NCBI GenBank assembly: GCA_030527425.1
Contig: JAUNAV010000005.1
Location: 1 to 64,000, forward strand
Source: Tissierellia bacterium
GTDB lineage: Bacteria > Bacillota > Clostridia > Tissierellales > Peptoniphilaceae
Direction: 5' to 3'
DNA: 64,000 nucleotides
The translations under genes were made by a program, and so were the position numbers. Under the pieces are notes generated by a model. That model was not told the DNA's origin. It worked only from the letters and a program-made list of their open reading frames with translations, and did not search any database. This document shows, in pieces, positions 61,975 to 64,000 of this stretch. Position 1 is the first letter of the stretch; each line of letters opens with the position of its first letter.

Positions 61975-63885
61975 ATGAAAATTCAACAAGATCCTAATGA
62001 AATGATTAAAATCAAAAGAGCTAAACTTCAAAAGTTAAAAGAAGAAGGAAGAGATCCCTATGTAATTGAAAATTTCAGAGATTTTACTCATTCATCAGAA
62101 ATCAAAGATAATTTTGAGCAATTTGAACAAAAGGAATTAAAAGTTGCCGGAAGAATTATGGCTAGACGCGGCCATGGAAAGATCTCTTTTATGGATGTTC
62201 AAGATGAAAGCGGGCAAATTCAAATAGTTAATAGAAAAAATGTCATAGGTGAAGAGTATAAATATGTAAAAGATTTAGACATTGGAGATATCATTGGAGC
62301 AACTGGAACAGTTTTTAAAACTCAATCTGGTGAAATATCTATTGAGACTACAGAAGTTAAGCTTCTTTCTAAATCATTGACTGTATTACCAGAAAAATGG
62401 CATGGTCTTAAAGATACCGATATAAGATATAGACAGAGATATCTTGATCTTACAGTAAATCCTGAAATAAAGGATGTATTTGTAAAAAGAAGCAAGATAA
62501 TTTCTGAGATTAGAAAATTTTTAGACAACAGAGGGTATTTAGAGGTAGAAACTCCAATTTTAAATACTATTTCTGGCGGAGCAAATGCAAGACCATTTAT
62601 AACCCATCATAATACTTTAAATCTTGATATGTATTTGAGAATAGCCAATGAATTATACTTAAAAAGATTAATAGTTGGTGGATTTGAAAAAGTTTATGAA
62701 ATGGGAAGAATGTTTAGAAATGAAGGAATGGATCAAAAACATAATCCTGAATACACATCAATTGAACTTTATGAAGCTTATTCTGACTTTGAGGATATGA
62801 TGAAAATAACAGAAGAATTAGTTTCTACTGTTGCACAAAATGTGCTTGGCACAATGAAAATTAACTATTTAGGAAATGAAATAGACCTTACTCCACCTTG
62901 GAATAGAATTTCTATGATTGATGCTATTAAGAAATATTCAGGCGTAGATTTTAATGAAATTCAAACAGATGAAGAAGCAATTGCTATTGCAAAAGAGAAA
63001 AATGTTGAAGTAAAAGAAAATAGAGGAGAGATTATCGCGGAATTCTTTGATGAATTTGTTGAAGATAATCTAATTCAACCGACATTTATTTATGATTATC
63101 CTGTGGAAGTTTCACCTTTAGCTAAGAGAAATCCAGATGACAGAAGACTTACACATAGATTTGAAGCCTTTATAAATAAAGCAGAAATCGGTAATGCATT
63201 TTCAGAATTAAATGATGCCGATGATCAAAGAGAAAGATTCCTAAAACAAGTAGAAAAAAGAGATAAAGGCGATGATGAAGCACAAATGATGGACTATGAT
63301 TTTATCAATGCTCTTGAAGTAGGTTTACCACCAACAGGAGGTTTAGGACTAGGTATTGATAGAATTATAATGCTTCTTACAAATCAAGAATCAATAAGAG
63401 ATGTTTTATTGTTCCCAACAATGAAGCCAATAGGCTTAGAAAAGGCAGAAAATAGGGATTCGTCAAAAGAAACTTACGAAACTCACGACAAACTTACGAC
63501 AGAAGAAATTGACCTTTCAAAAGTGAAAGTTGAACCACTATTTGAAGATATGGTTGATTTTGATACATTCTCAAAATCTGATTTTAGAGTTGTAAAAGTT
63601 AAGAACTGCGAAGAAGTTCCAAAGTCTAAAAAATTATTGAAATTTACATTAGATGATGGTTCTGAAAAAGAAAGAGTTATTTTATCTGGTATTAAGGAAT
63701 ATTACAGTGCAGAGAGCTTAATTGGAAAGACACTACTTGCGATTTGTAATCTTCCTCCACGTAAGATGATGGGAATCGACTCAGAAGGTATGATTATATC
63801 TGCAATTTGTGAGTACGACGGAGAAGAAAAACTTAACTTGATAATGTTGGATGATAATATTCCAGTAGGATCAAAATTATATTAA
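61975..63885 (+). CDS. lysS: Lysyl-tRNA synthetase with C-terminal tRNA-binding domain
   Basis: A 636-residue class II LysRS, about 130 residues longer than usual. Residues about 1-150 form the OB anticodon-binding domain; motif 1 surrounds [16 protein letters not shown], motif 2 is [19 protein letters not shown], and motif 3 is [17 protein letters not shown] (about 443-459). The extra tail (about 527-636: [51 protein letters not shown]) is the EMAPII/Trbp111-type domain normally found at the end of methionyl-tRNA synthetase. It binds tRNA non-specifically and may dimerise. A linker rich in Lys, Thr and Glu (about 495-526) joins the parts. AAGGAG precedes the start. Confidence 0.94.
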   Translation: MKIQQDPNEMIKIKRAKLQKLKEEGRDPYVIENFRDFTHSSEIKDNFEQFEQKELKVAGRIMARRGHGKISFMDVQDESGQIQIVNRKNVIGEEYKYVKDLDIGDIIGATGTVFKTQSGEISIETTEVKLLSKSLTVLPEKWHGLKDTDIRYRQRYLDLTVNPEIKDVFVKRSKIISEIRKFLDNRGYLEVETPILNTISGGANARPFITHHNTLNLDMYLRIANELYLKRLIVGGFEKVYEMGRMFRNEGMDQKHNPEYTSIELYEAYSDFEDMMKITEELVSTVAQNVLGTMKINYLGNEIDLTPPWNRISMIDAIKKYSGVDFNEIQTDEEAIAIAKEKNVEVKENRGEIIAEFFDEFVEDNLIQPTFIYDYPVEVSPLAKRNPDDRRLTHRFEAFINKAEIGNAFSELNDADDQRERFLKQVEKRDKGDDEAQMMDYDFINALEVGLPPTGGLGLGIDRIIMLLTNQESIRDVLLFPTMKPIGLEKAENRDSSKETYETHDKLTTEEIDLSKVKVEPLFEDMVDFDTFSKSDFRVVKVKNCEEVPKSKKLLKFTLDDGSEKERVILSGIKEYYSAESLIGKTLLAICNLPPRKMMGIDSEGMIISAICEYDGEEKLNLIMLDDNIPVGSKLY

Positions 63886-63900
63886 AAGAACACGCTAATT

Positions 63901-63939
63901 ATTAAACTGGGGTTTGTTATGAATTCCAGTTTAATTTTT
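63901..63939 (+). terminator. lysS terminator
   Basis: ATTAAACTGG (63901-63910) and CCAGTTTAAT (63926-63935) form a perfect 10-bp stem with a 15-base loop and a T run. The remaining 61 bases to the window edge hold no visible gene. Confidence 0.82.
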
Positions 63940-64000
63940 ATAATTAGATTAATAGAATTATTAAGATATACAATAAAATCAATTTAAAGAAAAATAAATA

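Overview
The window looks like a chromosomal segment of a low-GC, Gram-positive anaerobe, most likely of the Tissierellia/Peptoniphilaceae group (Anaerococcus, Peptoniphilus, Finegoldia and relatives). This is inferred from strongly AT-rich DNA with A/T-ending codons, strong AGGAGG-type ribosome binding sites, lipoproteins with Firmicutes-type lipoboxes, GatCAB, formate-tetrahydrofolate ligase, and a glmU-prs-pth-mfd-...-rqcP-divIC-tilS-hpt-ftsH-...-coaX-dusB-greA-lysS gene order that parallels the region near the origin in Bacillus. The species cannot be fixed from the sequence. Nearly all genes lie on the + strand, as expected for one replichore. I see no insertion sequence, prophage, integrase, CRISPR array or rRNA.

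Layout. 1-2.3 kb: a D-aspartate-ligase-like ATP-grasp enzyme plus a FemAB transferase, a probable peptidoglycan cross-bridge pair. 2.6-5.6 kb: a Zur-type regulator divergent from a znuACB zinc importer, with a perfect 7-1-7 operator. 5.7-15.3 kb: a long run of housekeeping and poorly known genes (YitT, CvfB, a cytosolic parvulin, a degenerate M20/PepD-like protein, DUF1292, a YhcC-type radical SAM protein, a P-loop protein, a conserved unknown, an RluA pseudouridine synthase, a TGS-containing nucleoside kinase, ROK glucokinase). 15.3-18.9 kb: a two-component system coupled to a lipoprotein. 18.9-19.9 kb (- strand): a 30-residue membrane peptide, recX and a GIY-YIG gene. 20.0-20.4 kb: tRNA-His, tRNA-Leu and, on the opposite strand, tRNA-Thr. 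20.4-31.1 kb: an unknown membrane protein, fhs, yerC-like, pcrA, ligA, gatCAB. 31.1-36.7 kb: mtaD, a fused AcpS/NAD(P)HX dehydratase, alr, mazF with no adjacent antitoxin, a ComEC-like MBL protein and a CPBP protease. 36.7-42.5 kb: murC (-), rpiB, tkt, deoD and a diverged nucleoside hydrolase. 42.5-63.9 kb: the conserved glmU-to-lysS block, interrupted by two tandem PrsA-like lipoproteins, hup and an inverted dinB.

Working together, the genes cover cell-wall precursor synthesis (glmU, murC, alr, ligase/FemAB pair), nucleotide and cofactor supply (prs, hpt, deoD, pyrG, coaX with a pantothenate transporter, fhs), DNA repair (pcrA, ligA, mfd, dinB, recX), translation and tRNA modification (gatCAB, tilS, dusB, pth, rqcP, lysS) and envelope protein quality control (ftsH, PrsA pair). 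Tight spacing and ATGA/TAATG overlaps indicate long co-transcribed runs, separated by clear intrinsic terminators.

I did not find a convincing undescribed multi-gene system. The most unusual items are single-gene oddities: an M20 peptidase homologue that has lost its metal ligands, an AcpS-NnrD fusion, a LysRS carrying a MetRS-type tRNA-binding tail, a MazF without a neighbouring antitoxin, a PrsA paralogue with an eroded parvulin domain, and a recX-coupled 30-residue membrane peptide.
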